Below are positions 1-11,817 of a stretch of 64,000 nucleotides of DNA, piece after piece. The DNA is taken from assembly GCA_032622095.1 (NCBI GenBank), contig CP136068.1, positions 6,115,314 through 6,179,313 on the forward strand, written 5' to 3'. A program made the position numbers and the translations under genes. Numbering within the stretch: position 1 is the first letter of the stretch; every line of letters begins with the position of its first letter. The notes beneath the pieces were generated by a model, which saw only the letters and a list, made by a program, of their open reading frames with translations, was not told where the DNA came from and searched no databases. This stretch comes from Siphonodentalium dalli (taxonomy: Eukaryota; Mollusca; Scaphopoda; Gadilida; Siphonodentaliidae).

Positions 1-1777
1 ATTGTGTCAACTCCGGTTATGTCAACGATTAAATGTGATACTTATTATATAGCAGACATACGGTATGTGTATGTTCTTCTTAATTTGACGGACCCGAGGG
101 AGTGTGGCATGTGGTCCCGCGGGTTTCTTAAATAGAGATTTATGTAAACCTCATTTTTGAAGAAACCCGCCAGGCCAGTTAGACGAGATCCAAATAGAAC
201 GCTAAAACAGTATATTGTTGAATGTGATGGAAGGGGGTGGAGTCACTGCACGGTGCATACGGGTTTGAAGTGTCACGCATATACTAAGTAGCAAATCGGG
301 ATCAACAAATCTAAAACGAACTGTGCTTGCATTCAGAATTTAAGAGTTATAGTGCCATCGTTAACATGTGCAATCTGGGCAGTATGGGTTATTACAAGTC
401 ACTGACGTGGGATATGAATCGATAAATTTACTGATCTTTTTTTTTTTTAAATTGCATCTTGTCGTGTCTTAATCACGAGGAGATATCTCTTAGCCACGAG
501 AAGATATTTGCAAATAGTGGATAAATATGCCCAAAGTCGAGGTAGAACAAAGGAGCTAGATTTTAACAATTGAATAATTATTAATCAATAATTATATTGA
601 TATCTGTTTGGTTTTAAAGCACAATTGTTTGAGCATTCACATACTAATATAATAGAAGTAATGTGCCACACACATATGTGAAATGATCAAGAACTTTTGA
701 CATAAAACATAGTAAATAACTCATTAAACATTGCCATTAGCAATTATTTTATGTTCTGACCTGCCAGTGTAAACCAATTTACATCAGCGTGAATTAAATT
801 AAATAAATCAATCAAATAAAAATGAAATTTAGAGACATTATTTATCGGAAATTTGAGTCTATATATATACTCCTTAATATTACCAACTTAACTGTGAAGT
901 TATTTTTTTTATTTTTTGTAAGTATCATTGTTAATTGATATATTGAAAGCCATTGATAATAAATCAAATTTTGGGAAAATGAACAATTTGATGATACAAC
1001 TTGAGTATAATATTATGACATACTGAAAAGAATAATAAAAGATACTTTAAATCTGTGACAGAATTGTTTGGGTCTTGTTAATTGAGAGTACCACTTATCA
1101 TAATTACGCAATGACTTACAATGCGCATCAATGACATTGCAAATCAAATGGTGTTATTTCTTTGTTTGTCAAAATGACGCTGCAAGAAATTATGGCTAAA
1201 TGTTGGCTGGAGGGAATAACTTTGGTCATATGTGCATTGGGTTTTGGGTTAAGAATTTGCTATCTAAAATATGACAATCTACCAACATAATAGCACAATA
1301 TACTTTTAAGGCTTTTGAACATACACAGATTCACCCCCCTCCCCCAAGCACAAGCCATCACCATTTCTGGCCATAGGACTGTGGCCATCGGGACAGTACC
1401 TAAATGGTGCCCAAACATGAAACCTGGATCATTGCCTATATATCCAAAAATGTTTTTCAATTTTAATGACGATATATTCTTCGAGAATAAGTTGTATATA
1501 GTTTCCAGGGCATAAAATAATAAACATTGAATCAAAAACATGACAACATATCCGACCACTAAGCATCTGTAACTTATAATATGGGTAGAATAATACATCA
1601 ATAATTATGTTTTGTAGTTACTAATTATATTGTTGAACATCATTATTCGGACAAAGTGATAGCTACACAGATATCTGTTGTCGACATAAATTCAATAGCT
1701 ATTCTGACAGTACAATGTGAACACACACACTCTGAATATAAGGGAACTTAAACCTTTCATGACGGGAGCTGCAGTGG
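1..1777. other. AT-rich spacer, no gene seen
   Basis: No coding region is supported: the longest open frames are about 110 codons, of unconvincing composition, and overlap each other on opposite strands. An 11-bp inverted repeat (arms 119-129 and 160-170) could form a small hairpin. A T-run lies near 439-450. I see nothing else that stands out. Confidence 0.6.
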
Positions 1778-1885
1778 TACAGTAATGCTCTAATTAATCG
1801 ACTCCTTAAACACAGCAGAATCATGGGTAACTTTTCAGTATTTAATCGGAAATATGGCTTGTTGCCATTCATCGGAAAGCTCTCA
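1778..1885 (+). mobile_element. Single arm of foldback MITE family H
   Basis: Starts TA-CAGTAATGCTCTAATTAATC and runs through a GGAAATATGGCTTGTTGCC core to GGAAAGCTCTC, matching one arm of the complete foldback at 45646-45862. The second, inverted arm is absent, so this is a half element. The TA-CAGT end resembles Tc1/mariner-type MITEs; that class assignment is inference. Confidence 0.7.
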
Positions 1886-3559
1886 GGCATATATTTGCTC
1901 CATTGCTAGTAGACCAAGAATTTGTTGATGATTTTGGGATTTGACATGAAAGTCAGTTGTTAGTTGTTACTCAGTATTATTTGCAGAGCATTAACCCTTT
2001 CTATACTAATGTCTTTTCCCTAATCAGTTATGAAAGTATACATAATAACATTGGAATTCCTTGTTATTAATCTGGAGGGGTGTTCATGAATAATCATCAC
2101 ATAATAACAGATAATATCAGTGCCAAAATAGTTATTTAATAGAAGGAAATGTTCAGATAATAAGTTCCAACAAACCAGATGTTGTTTATTGACCTGATTA
2201 TCTGTATATTTTCTAAGGGAACTATTCATCAATGAGTATTTAGTATAAAAAGAGGTAAAGCTACCGGTGGTGTGCCTGTCCCAATGGTAAAGTATAAATG
2301 TATACTTACTGTATGAAAACTCAAAAACAAGTCTACAATCCTTTGATCACATTCTTTAAAATGCATGCAGCTTCAATTTTGGAACAACTAGGGATATAGC
2401 ACATGTGTCCTTTCTCCTGGAAATAACAAAGGTCAAACATTCAAACATTTCGCACTCTTCAAATTCCCCCTTCAATTCAACACCATAGAAACTACTCTAT
2501 TTTTTCATTTTCACTTCCTACTATTTCTCACTATAAATTGAAAATACTCAAACCTGATTGAATGAGGGTATGTGTTTGCCATCTTGACACAAATTCATGC
2601 CATATAATTTGATTCTTGACTGGGGAGGTAAGCATGTACCATTTGGCACCCAACTCATCTACTTCTTTGTAATTTTAAAAACTCCAAATTGTTGAAATTT
2701 TGTTGAAACATAATATGAGGAAACCACTACTAGTAGCTAGTGAATATTTAGTATAGAAAGGGCTGAATTAAAATGGTTTCAAGTATGACTATGAGGAGAA
2801 TAATTATGTGTGTTGTAGTTAATGAATGATGAGGGATGTGGCTTGTTAGGTGTGCCAATGAATTTAGTCATGAAAAGAGTAAAATCCAAGTTGGCCACTG
2901 GCGACCATATTCTTTAACAAATTTCGGAAGCTATCATTCGATCCCAACTAGAGATAATGCCCAGGAGATCCTTATGGTGTTGGTGCAAAATATCTCAGAT
3001 CGAAGTACATAATACATGTGCCGATCAGTTATCATCTATATTATTTACTCTGACAGTCAGTGTTTTAATTACAGTGGTGCCATACTGATAGGCCTGGTTC
3101 AATCTGAGGTTGATGTCGCAATCATTTTTGATTAAAAATAATAGGTTTCATTTATTCCTCCCAATACATGTGCGATATGCCCATTCAGCCCAATTGTGTC
3201 CCGTTATATACTTTGTGCTGCCATGGGCATATTTTTCAGAATGAATATATTCCACAATCCACATATGATCTTATTGTGGTCGTTTCCAAAAAACAATGAA
3301 ACAATTGAATTCCACCTGCCCTACTTTTCTACCATATGTTACCGGAAACCTGTTATATATGTTTTAGGCCTATGTAGCTATACTTACACTTTGGCAACTT
3401 TTCGCAATTTGGGCTATGATTGTCATTTTCTTGTTATATTTTATGCTCTCAAGTCAATATTCCACCTTCTCTCTTAGAATCTTACTCAGCCCCAAAACTT
3501 CAACTTAATCCTTTGAAGATACTTGTACCTTGATGGAATGAAAGAATTATATAATTTTG
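1886..3559. other. AT-rich spacer with scattered repeat fragments
   Basis: No gene is supported. About 27 bp at 2881-2907 matches 5021-5047 closely (AATCCAAG, then TGGCC and CCAT), indicating a dispersed repeat. The open frame at 3196-3477 (93 codons) has random-looking composition and no recognisable domain. Confidence 0.5.
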
Positions 3560-4830
3560 TTATGCAAATGACCTGTGGTCAGATGCCCGTAGCCTGTTTA
3601 TATATAACTATGGGTATATGCCAGATTTTACCGTTAAAAAAAAATGCTGTGCTTTTGACAGTGTATTTATCCATGGTGTATGTAGCTGTGGTTGGCCGTG
3701 TTATCTTGTTTGACTGGTAATTAGTTTAGCGGTTTCTATGTTTTGTCTGGTCAGATGTTACCGGTATGTTTGAGCTTTGTCTGAAATAGAAAACACTTTT
3801 TATATTAGAATTTGCGCAACAGGAGCGCAAGGACATCGCATGTCCAGTGTGTTTAAAGACATATTATGTACTTGTTCGGGTGCGTGAAACTGATAAGTTA
3901 GTATGCAGGTGCTACACCAACTGGAGGAATGTAACATTCTACTAACATCGAAAATCTCAAGCAAATCTACCGTACCACTCCATTGAAAACATCGTCTGAA
4001 CTTGGCTAAATTGTAAATATTTACTACTAGAATCGGGACGCATCCATCGGCGGTAAACTAACGAAAATGATTTCACCATCGGCAGTCACTGCATTGAATT
4101 AGTATATAAGAATGACAGTGTTTGTTGTCAATTTAGATATAAGATTTGTAAAAATAACTACTTTGAACAAGATTATTCTCCACTTCTATTTGACCACCCT
4201 ACCGGAGTGTTTCACATCACTTTAAGGGCTTTTAGAAACCGAAAATATATATTATATAGAGATAATGAAATTATATATGTAACGGTATATAGTATTTGAG
4301 TTGATTGTGATGACTTTCGTGTAGTTTTGTGGTTATGAGAGCACATTCTTATTGTCCCCTTGATTTCTGTATCTTTTCTACTTTAAAAATATATCTTTTC
4401 CAATATGGGTGGCACCAGGATATCTCCCAATTATATCTACCGGGCAGACTACTGCAGATCTCCCCGATGGGGATGGGGCCAACCCTCATGGACAAGCTAG
4501 GGGTTGTGGTCCCATCCTGTTTTCCAACAAAATCTAATATTGATGATTTCTCATCATCAGTGAATGCAAGACCACACCTTTGTCATGGGGTGCCAGACAG
4601 GGGCGTGATGACATGGGCTGGTTATGCAGGGGTCTTACCCCCCCCCCCCCCCCTATAGCCAAACCTCACACAACATTTAGTTGGAAATTATACCAAAATT
4701 AGGTTTGATTTTCCAATGTTCAATTTATTAGTGACATATTTGTTTATTTTATAACATTTGCATATATTCCTTTCATTTGCAAAACTTTGGACTCAAATGG
4801 CCATTAGTTCAGGGGGGGGGGGGGGTGACA
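3560..4830 (+). mobile_element. Dispersed D/C-family repeat, copy 1
   Basis: Matches the reverse complement of about 53290-54320 over its whole length once the nested E element (3853-4225) is removed. Shared landmarks in order are ATGGGTATATGCCAGA, a TAGCGGTTTCTATG block, TAGTTTTGTGGTTATGAGAG, a TTTCTC-TCAGTGAATGC block, a long C-tract (4638-4653) and the ATTTGCATAT-ATGGCCAT block. No intact protein is encoded. Terminal repeats were not identified, so the true ends and class are unknown. A third, poorer copy is at 52420-52680. Confidence 0.7.
3853..4225 (+). mobile_element. TTAA-flanked element E, copy 1, nested in D/C
   Basis: A 365-bp core flanked by TTAA on both sides (3853-3856 and 4222-4225). 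The paralogous D/C copy at 53290-54320 (minus strand) lacks it and has a single TTAA at 54010-54013, so the boundaries come from an empty-site comparison. The right end reads GAGTGTTTCACATCACT. The left end (AGACATATTATG) is not its inverse, so classic long terminal inverted repeats are missing. About 370 bp is shared with 33969-34346. It encodes nothing evident. TTAA duplication is a hallmark of piggyBac and Kolobok; which one applies is not resolved. Confidence 0.8.
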
Positions 4831-5720
4831 ACAAATTTCCGGCACGTATGCCGTGGTGGGTGGGTGGTCAAAGCCACCAACAAGCAATTTTTTCCGCAAC
4901 TAAAACTAAAATTTCCTGCTTGTTTTTTAGTGTTTTGGCAATGAGTTGAGAGAAATAATGTAATTCTAACTGTAAACTGACTGCAGGCAGTAATCGTGTT
5001 GTATTTTGTTGCAAATTTTGAAATCCAAGATGGCCGCTGGCAGCCATGTTTTTTTGGCCGAATGACCTCAAAATGACTCATTCCTATTTACATGTCCATG
5101 TTAACATCCATGATAAATAGTATGCACAGAAATTCATATACAGCTGTTTACAGTGAATTTCCCCCCGCAAATCTCTGTTTTAGTGTTAAAAGGGGGGGTG
5201 GGTGTAAAAAAATGGTCGGAAAAAACTGCCGAAAACAAAAAACAATTTGTGGTGGGGGTGGGTGGGTACAAAAAATGATCGAAAGGGAAAAAATGCCATA
5301 CGTGCCTGAATTTTTTTTTCGACCCCCCCCCCCTGATTAGTTGGCAATTTTCCAACATTTGGATGGGTATCAGGTTGGAAATTTCCCCCAATTTGAACAT
5401 CTTGAGGCCAGTCTAGATGCTAAGAATGAACAATTTTCATATTCAGAACCACCGAGCCGTCCGACCTATTTGTCTTTGTGATGTTCTCAGTGGCCAGTTA
5501 AAGCTGTTAATTAATTTTTTAAAACACAATAAATTGGGGTGCGAAAAATCATGCCCCATGGGGTTTTGCAAATTGAATTACGCAAACTTAGTTTGTGTCG
5601 TTCAAGGGGTTGGGGGGGGGGGGGGGCTTCAGTTGGAAGTACCAAGATGTCGACCCTCCCCACCAAACCATCTAGCCACGTTCTAAGTGCCAAATATCCC
5701 AGACTCAACCATTAGGTGCC
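4831..5720. repeat. G-tract-rich continuation of the D/C repeat
   Basis: A patchwork of GGAAATTTCC-like segments, each tied to poly-G or poly-C: G14 at 4812-4825 (just upstream), C11 at 5323-5333 and G15 at 5612-5626. The same sentence-like segments recur at 38486-39153, 41716-41900, 52790-53500 and 60690-61270. Open frames here (for example 5092-5340 and 5134-5400) run across homopolymers on both strands and are not credible genes. Confidence 0.6.
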
Positions 5721-8177
5721 CCTCGCTTAGTTTTTGCTTTGGGTATATTTATTCTATCCGAGAATACTCTACACCCACAGCAAAATATGGACATATATAT
5801 ATGTACTCTTAAAAAAAATGTTCTGTGGCGATCACACATTAAAATTGTGTAGCCAAGTAAATATAAGGTGATAATTTTGTTGTAGAAATGATACGGACAA
5901 CCGATCATCAAAAAACGAAATTGTCTCAATGACTTTACTGTACAACCCTTCCATGAATGGAGCTTCTTGAAATTTTACAAAAAACCCTGTGCCAATGCAT
6001 TATCTTATATATGCGAGTCTCCCATAGGGAGCAATGACAAACATTTTCCAGACTTGTTTTTGATAATGGCAAAAATTCAAATGAAGCGACATTTAGAAGA
6101 AAGTTAGAAAATCAAATTGGATAATTTACTCACTCCATGTACTGGATTTACCACATACATGTATGTTCAAAATGTTAACCCAATCGGGCACATATCGTAG
6201 GAGATACAGGGTATTATTACTTGTATATGAGATGTACTAATGGTTATATGGACTTTTATATTATTGGCAAATTTATTCATCATTTGTTTCTCGAGCCCCT
6301 TTGAGCATTGACTGAAATCTAGAAGGGGCTAATTAGTAATATGTGCCATGTGGATACATTTTGAATGGCTGACCACATAAACTCACTGTGCAATGTTATG
6401 TGATAGTTGAACATTTTTTCAAAAGTGTTGCTCAAGTTATCTCAAGCGATTTAGACTTGGTCGTGGGAATTCCAACAAATGGCATATCCCTGGTGAAAAT
6501 TGGTGGTCAAAACCCAAATATTTAAACTTGACTTGTATTTTTGGGCTAGAGAGATGAAAATTTATTGCGAATTTGAACAAAAAGGGACTTACCTGCGTTA
6601 AAATTTGTGGACACAACCCACATACCAAATTTCATTCCATTCAGTTGAGACTATCTAATGTTATCAACCAAAAGCGGACATATGGACGGATGAACCAACA
6701 TTTGGTATTTATGGGTTAATTTAACTGAGCTAATTCCACATGGTAGTACACGTACCTACCATTCGATGTGCTGCCTCTCTGGCTGACAAGACCAGTCTCT
6801 GGCATACAAGGCCACCTCTATGGCCAGAACTTTTTGTTTCATAAGACTGCGGGCATTTAAATCAATAAAAACAGAATGGACAGGTACTGGTACTAGTATG
6901 TGTCAAATTTAACACAATCACCCCAGGGCATATATTTCATCTGATCTTGTGAGAATCTATACATACTTTTTCATGAGAATCCAGGGTAATTTGCGAGAAT
7001 ATTTACGAGAATCTAGAATTGGATTCTCGCCGAAATATAAGACCTGCACCCTTTATTCTGTGATTATAGCCTGGCCACACATGGTGGTATACTCCTAACA
7101 ACAGATAGCAATACAATTCAGATAAATAGGCTTCAAAAAGCGAGTGGGTATGACTTTTCTACACCTGCCAAATTGAATGTCAGATGTCTTTCAAGCCACT
7201 GACATATTCAAAGACACGGACAATCGTAGCTGCACTGTTGATGCAATTGCAATGTTGCAGTGACCAACCTCATACATATACATTTATGCTGAATAAACAA
7301 TGTACATGTACTGAATTACTAGGTGTTTAGTTAACATGAAAATAAAGATACCCTGATATGGTATTTGTGAACTAAATACTTTGCGATTGAACATGGCATA
7401 CTAGTAGGTCAAATGTGGATGAGTTTAAAAATTTCTAGATTGAATATACCGTTATTGCAGTCACAAAAAATGTATTTGGCATTTATTTACTGGGTTATCG
7501 CAGTTAAAAATCATTACCGTGGTAAGACTACCGATGGACACCAAATGTCAGTCGCTATTATTCGACGTAATACCACTTGATTGTGGTTTACTGGTGGTAC
7601 GAACGGTAACTACCGGCCTACATCCACGTTAAAGGGGTCAATTATTTTGCGCATACATGTAGCTGTATATATTCGAATTGAGATTTGATTCGCGAACCTC
7701 ATCCCCAATTGAATTCAAAATTTGATTTGACTGTAAACTCAGATTCGCAGGGCCCTAGTAGAGCTAAGTTTAAAAATAAAAAAACCATGACGGGCTGGAC
7801 AAAATACCATAATTACCCCATAGTTGCCAAATGTTAGCATGGATGAACAAATGGACTGACAGACAAATAACATAATACAACTGCAGCCTTCACAATTGGC
7901 TACGGCAATCAGCATTGCCGAAGCATTTTGCTGAAGCAAACTGGGCCACGGCATACTGTTGCTGTAGCAGAATGCCGAAGCCAAACAATCTGAATTAAGA
8001 GGGCTGCAACTGGCATATACAAAATTTGGTTAACAATTTTATCCGGTGTGAACAAGCAATGGGTTAACCAACAAGACAGTCAAAGACTGTGGGGTCGCTC
8101 ACCAGACTGCAAAGACTGATGAGACTGGGACTCTGGAGACCACAATAGTCAGAACTTTTCATAAGCATAGAGAGGCT
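5721..8177. other. Spacer with dispersed-repeat remnants, no gene seen
   Basis: At 5991-6035 there is a decayed half of the G-family palindrome (GCCAATGCATTATCTTATAT). At 6430-6640 a repeat of the type AAATTTCATTCCATTCAGTT is present, a widespread invertebrate dispersed type by recollection. Around 7895-7985 alternating TGCCGAAGC and GCTGAAGC words make imperfect hairpins. No coding region is supported. Confidence 0.45.
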
Positions 8178-8245
8178 TCAGTAGTGTACAGTGGGTAATT
8201 TCAAGGTGAATATCCACCATGAAATTGCCCACTGTTCACTACTGA
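8178..8245. repeat. Near-perfect 68-bp foldback
   Basis: Arms begin TCAGTAGTG and end CACTACTGA, with ACAGTGGG/CCCACTGT, AATTTCA/TGAAATT and GGTG/CACC inside and only a few mismatches. The loop is about 8 nt. Probably a tiny MITE or a deletion derivative of one; no target duplication was recognised. Confidence 0.7.
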
Positions 8246-8954
8246 TCACCCCCCTCCTCCAGCTCAACGAGTCCCCTCCCGACCGGGCACCAGACTCCCA
8301 AGTCTTGGGTTGGAATTTCACAACCGACATCTCAAACTTTCTCAATTTTTGGAAATTTCCAATCTCACAAGCACCTTTTTATAAAACCATTTAGACATGT
8401 TTGAAGCCCATTTATCCATGGACCCAAAACACCATACATGTATGTCAGATTAATCAGTTAGGTTGTTCCAAGGAAGATGTTTTAATGAATTTGGTATTTC
8501 AATGATTTTTTAAACACAAAATTGTTAACTCCCCATAGCCCCCGTCATTTCTTAACAGGTTGACCTGATGTTAACAAATCTGAATATCAGTCACTAAAGG
8601 ATCATCCATACTATATGTAAGCTAAATAGTCCAACCTCTCTTGAGAAGACAATTTAAGAATGACTATAGAGACATACAATTATGTCCCTGGTCCCACCCT
8701 ATTTAACCTGGTGACCACATCTGAATAAATTTCAATACCAGACACCAAAGAACCCTTCATACTAAATATCAGCAAAATAGACCTGTTAACATTTGTGGCG
8801 ATTTCGGTCGAACAGTTTAACCCGAAGTAGGAAAATGTGGACTGTTACTGGTTGAAAAATCAAATCTACAGCCTCATTGCCTCCACCCAGGCAGCTTAGA
8901 AATCAATAGGAATCTATATATTATTATACCAGTATCAAACAGCATACATACAGG
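8246..8954. other. Spacer with a degenerate duplicated segment
   Basis: Two loosely similar segments, about 8575-8640 and 8720-8800, share a TGAATA-ATCAGTCACTAAAG-like theme followed by a CATACTA block, suggesting an old tandem repeat with a period near 150 bp. No gene is supported. Confidence 0.35.
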
Positions 8955-9330
8955 TAGGGTGGGTGGTTGAGAGTTAAATCCCCCCTTGAATCAGATGCAG
9001 ACCAAATACATGTTTTTGCATAATTCCATTTGCACCTCTGGTCTAATATCATATATATTCAGAAACCATGGTTCTATATATTCCCGGTATGAGACCATTC
9101 AGATATTTTTACCTGAAAAATTGCATAAAATCTAACATCTAGCGGTCTAACTCCAGACAAATGCACACGGCTACGGACAAGAGACCAGGACACACCGGGC
9201 TGTTCATGGTTGTTCGGCCCGGGGTGAGAACATTTTGAAAACTATACAAGAAAATCTCGAATCCGATAAACTAGACTGGCATCAACTGAAGCGTTCCTAT
9301 TTTCTTGTAAATTTCAATTGGGGAAGGGGT
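8955..9330 (+). mobile_element. D/C-family fragment
   Basis: Closely resembles 60740-61080: TTTTGCATAATTCCATTTGC, ACCATGGTTCTATAT, TTCCCGGTATGAGA, GGTCTAACTCCA and CACACGGCTACGGACAAGAG appear in the same order in both. Non-coding. It is unrelated in position to the nested copy at 60 kb, so the family is multicopy. Confidence 0.7.
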
Positions 9331-9458
9331 GCGTAAGAATTTTTTTGGGATTTACAGCTGGGAGTTACTGTTAAAATCTCGAGATTAATGGGGTCTTTAC
9401 GTGGTGTTATATGATGCCGACAAGTTCATTTAATGTCAAAATTACGATTAGCCAATTC

Positions 9459-9770
9459 GGCTGGTTAAACAACACATGTGGCGGCCCACGTCCGGAATTT
9501 TCCCGGTCTCCCGATCGGCCATGCAGTCCGCCTCTGCCCTCATGAATTTATGTGAGAAGAGTACCATCTTATTGGATACACGGCTGGTTAAACAACACAT
9601 GTGGCGGCCCACGTCGGTTTCATTTGCGGCCCAAGTTGTGGTTGGGCGGCCCAACCACATATGATATACCCCCCCCCAAACCGTAAAAAAACCCCTCGGA
9701 TTCTCGCTTGATAGAAAATCACGTGGAATCAGAATTTTTCCGGCCTCCCGACCGGCCAGTCCGCCTCTGG
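9459..9770. repeat. Short interspersed direct repeats, GC-rich
   Basis: A 35-bp block starting CGGCTGGTTAAACAACACAT occurs at 9459-9493 and again at 9580-9615. A second block, TCCCGATCGGCCATGCAGTC-like, occurs near 9500-9537 and in altered form at 9740-9770. The frame at 9448-9792 (minus) reads through these duplications and is not taken as a gene. Confidence 0.6.
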
Positions 9771-9984
9771 CCAACAGAGAAATAAAAAACAACTGAAATC
9801 ATAGATAGGTGGTATTTTACCTCCAAAAAAAAATTATAGTGATGGTGCCTTATAATAGTGATGGCATGGGGTGATAGTCTGAGGGTACAATTTAGATAAT
9901 CTCATGCAACAGAATTCGGAACATGGCTTAATTGACAGATTGAGAATGTTGTGCAATTTTTGACCACACGACTCACAAACGGTA

Positions 9985-10165
9985 CCCTATATGTTTAAAG
10001 TCGAAAAAGGGAGATAACTCCACCAAAAAAGTCTGACAGACGCCATAATCGCAGGTGCTCAGGTTCCCATGGTGGTTGATGTCTCTGCCAAGTTTCACGG
10101 AAATTGATAAAAAAAAACGACTGTCTGAGAAAAACTCCGGACAAATTTGTGTCCACACACGAACG
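9985..10165 (-). repeat. Dispersed repeat of the 'GGAGTTAT' type, minus-strand copy
   Basis: Contains AAAGGGAGATAACTCCACC, GACAGACGCCATAATCGCA, GGTTCCCATGGTGGTTGAT and GCCAAGTTTCACGGAAATTG. A related block in the opposite sense lies at 48780-49105 (GGCGGAGTTATTGCC, CATGAGAACCTGCTCATATG). The pattern is one I associate with dispersed non-coding repeats in molluscs, from memory. Confidence 0.55.
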
Positions 10166-10539
10166 ATGGACGAGCTGATTTCACTATACCACCCCAACAT
10201 TGTTGCAGGGGGTATAATGAGCACAATGTATTGAATACTATTAGCATCACAGTTCTCAGCAATGTTATGGTTATAATATTTGTGAGTTCATTAGAATGAA
10301 CATAGCGATTAATTTCAGTGTTATGAATAGCCAAATATATACAAAGAATATAAAAGTAGGAATGTATGATGGACCGCCGGTGGTTCCTAAATAAAGGAAT
10401 CGAATCGGAAATTAAAAGTTTCATCAAACTACCAGATAGTGGTTTATAACAATTACAATGGACTATAGTTTTGTGTATAATGCAAAGTAAATCGTGCATA
10501 TACAAAAATTACATGCAACGTCTCGGTCAGGGCATGATA

Positions 10540-11660
10540 ATTGATATTTCAACTTAGATTCAACGTACAGCATGTATCAACATTCAGTGTTAGGTTTCCC
10601 ACATTAAAGGTACTCAATCCGAATTAACGCTCACGAATTACAATATCATTGGCTTCGGGGGTACACAATATTTAACTTGAGTCGAGGAACCCACCCATCA
10701 AGGTACAGTAGGAGTAATCAGATATCGATATTTTAAATCTAGTATTTTAATTATAAGTGGCCCAGTAAACTGTCAGCGAGAAGAACTTATCTGACAAGAT
10801 AGCGGATGAAGATCGATAACTCTCAAATCGACTCACGAGTGGCTTTTTGTGTCAGATATTTGACAACCAATAAAATTTTGTTGAAAAAAACTTTGATAAA
10901 TAACAGGTTTTGGGCAATTTTATAGTTGACTGTGGTTCTAAAGCATTGTTTTGGGCAATTAATCTTTTCTGATAACTGAAATGGCATTTAAAAAAATGGT
11001 GTTGTTGTTGGAATCTGATGATATGGGGACCGTCGAATCGGATTGAGTACCTTTAATTCAACATTAGATAACATCTCGATATTCAACATTAGGATTCCAA
11101 CTTTATTTCAACATTGATTCATTGTTGAACGATTGTCCAAATTTAAACTGTTAGATTTCTAACATTATTTCAATGTTGATCGAACATCACAAAACTTGAC
11201 AAAAGTGAACATTAGCTTTCAAACGTAATCCCAATGTCGATTCAACGCTAAATTAATGTCCAGAAATTAAACATTAGGCTTCCAGCGTTATTTCAACGCT
11301 GAGCGAACATAAAACAAAATCAACATTAGGATTCCAATGCTATTTCAAAATCGAGTGATCGTCCCAATATTCAACATTAGTTTTCCAAAATTATCCCATT
11401 TTCAATTCAATGTTGTTGATCATATCGAGCGAACATAACAACAAAAATACTTTTTTTATGCCAATATTATTTAAACGTTGAGCGAATGTCAAAAAATTCA
11501 ACGTTAGCTTCCCAATATTATTCCAATGTTCAAAGTTAGTTTTTCAATGTTGTCTCAAATGTATATTCTAATATTTCTATGTTCACTTCAACGAGCAAAG
11601 TGGACCAATCGCCAACGTTATTTCAAATTCAACGTTGAAACAAAATTTGAGACAACCGTT
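10540..11660. repeat. Degenerate ~55-60 bp tandem array, split by element F1
   Basis: The theme CAACATTAGG-TTCCAAC-TTATTTCAACGTTGA-CGAACAT recurs about ten times from 11056 to 11660 with much substitution and length change. The same theme is seen left of F1 (10545-10603), so F1 inserted into a pre-existing array. The decay contrasts with the phase-perfect 50-bp array downstream. Non-coding. Confidence 0.65.
10604..11055. mobile_element. TTAA-flanked MITE family F, copy 1
   Basis: Ends TTAA-AGGTACTCAATCCGA and TCGGATTGAGTACCT-TTAA form near-perfect terminal inverted repeats. Internal landmarks are CGACTCACGAGTG-type and GATGGGTGGGTTCCTCGACT-type blocks (here in reverse sense). Six copies are in the window: 10604, 14935, 35533, 36888, 38087 and 55217. 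About 450 bp, non-coding. The TTAA at both ends in most copies points to a TTAA-specific transposase supplied in trans. Confidence 0.8.
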
Positions 11661-11817
11661 TACTTTAGTCTTTACATTGGATCAACATAGGGATGCTATC
11701 TGGCCTGGTGAGGCCATTTGGCATGATTTTGGGAAACATTGGGACATAAATATTATACAGACTGGAATCATTAGGCCCTATAGCTGATTTCACCTATTGT
11801 CGCGGATTTTTTATACA

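Noticed and set aside
10095-10505. 136-codon minus-strand frame
   Set aside because: It overlaps a dispersed non-coding repeat at its 3' part and has no recognisable domain or splice context.
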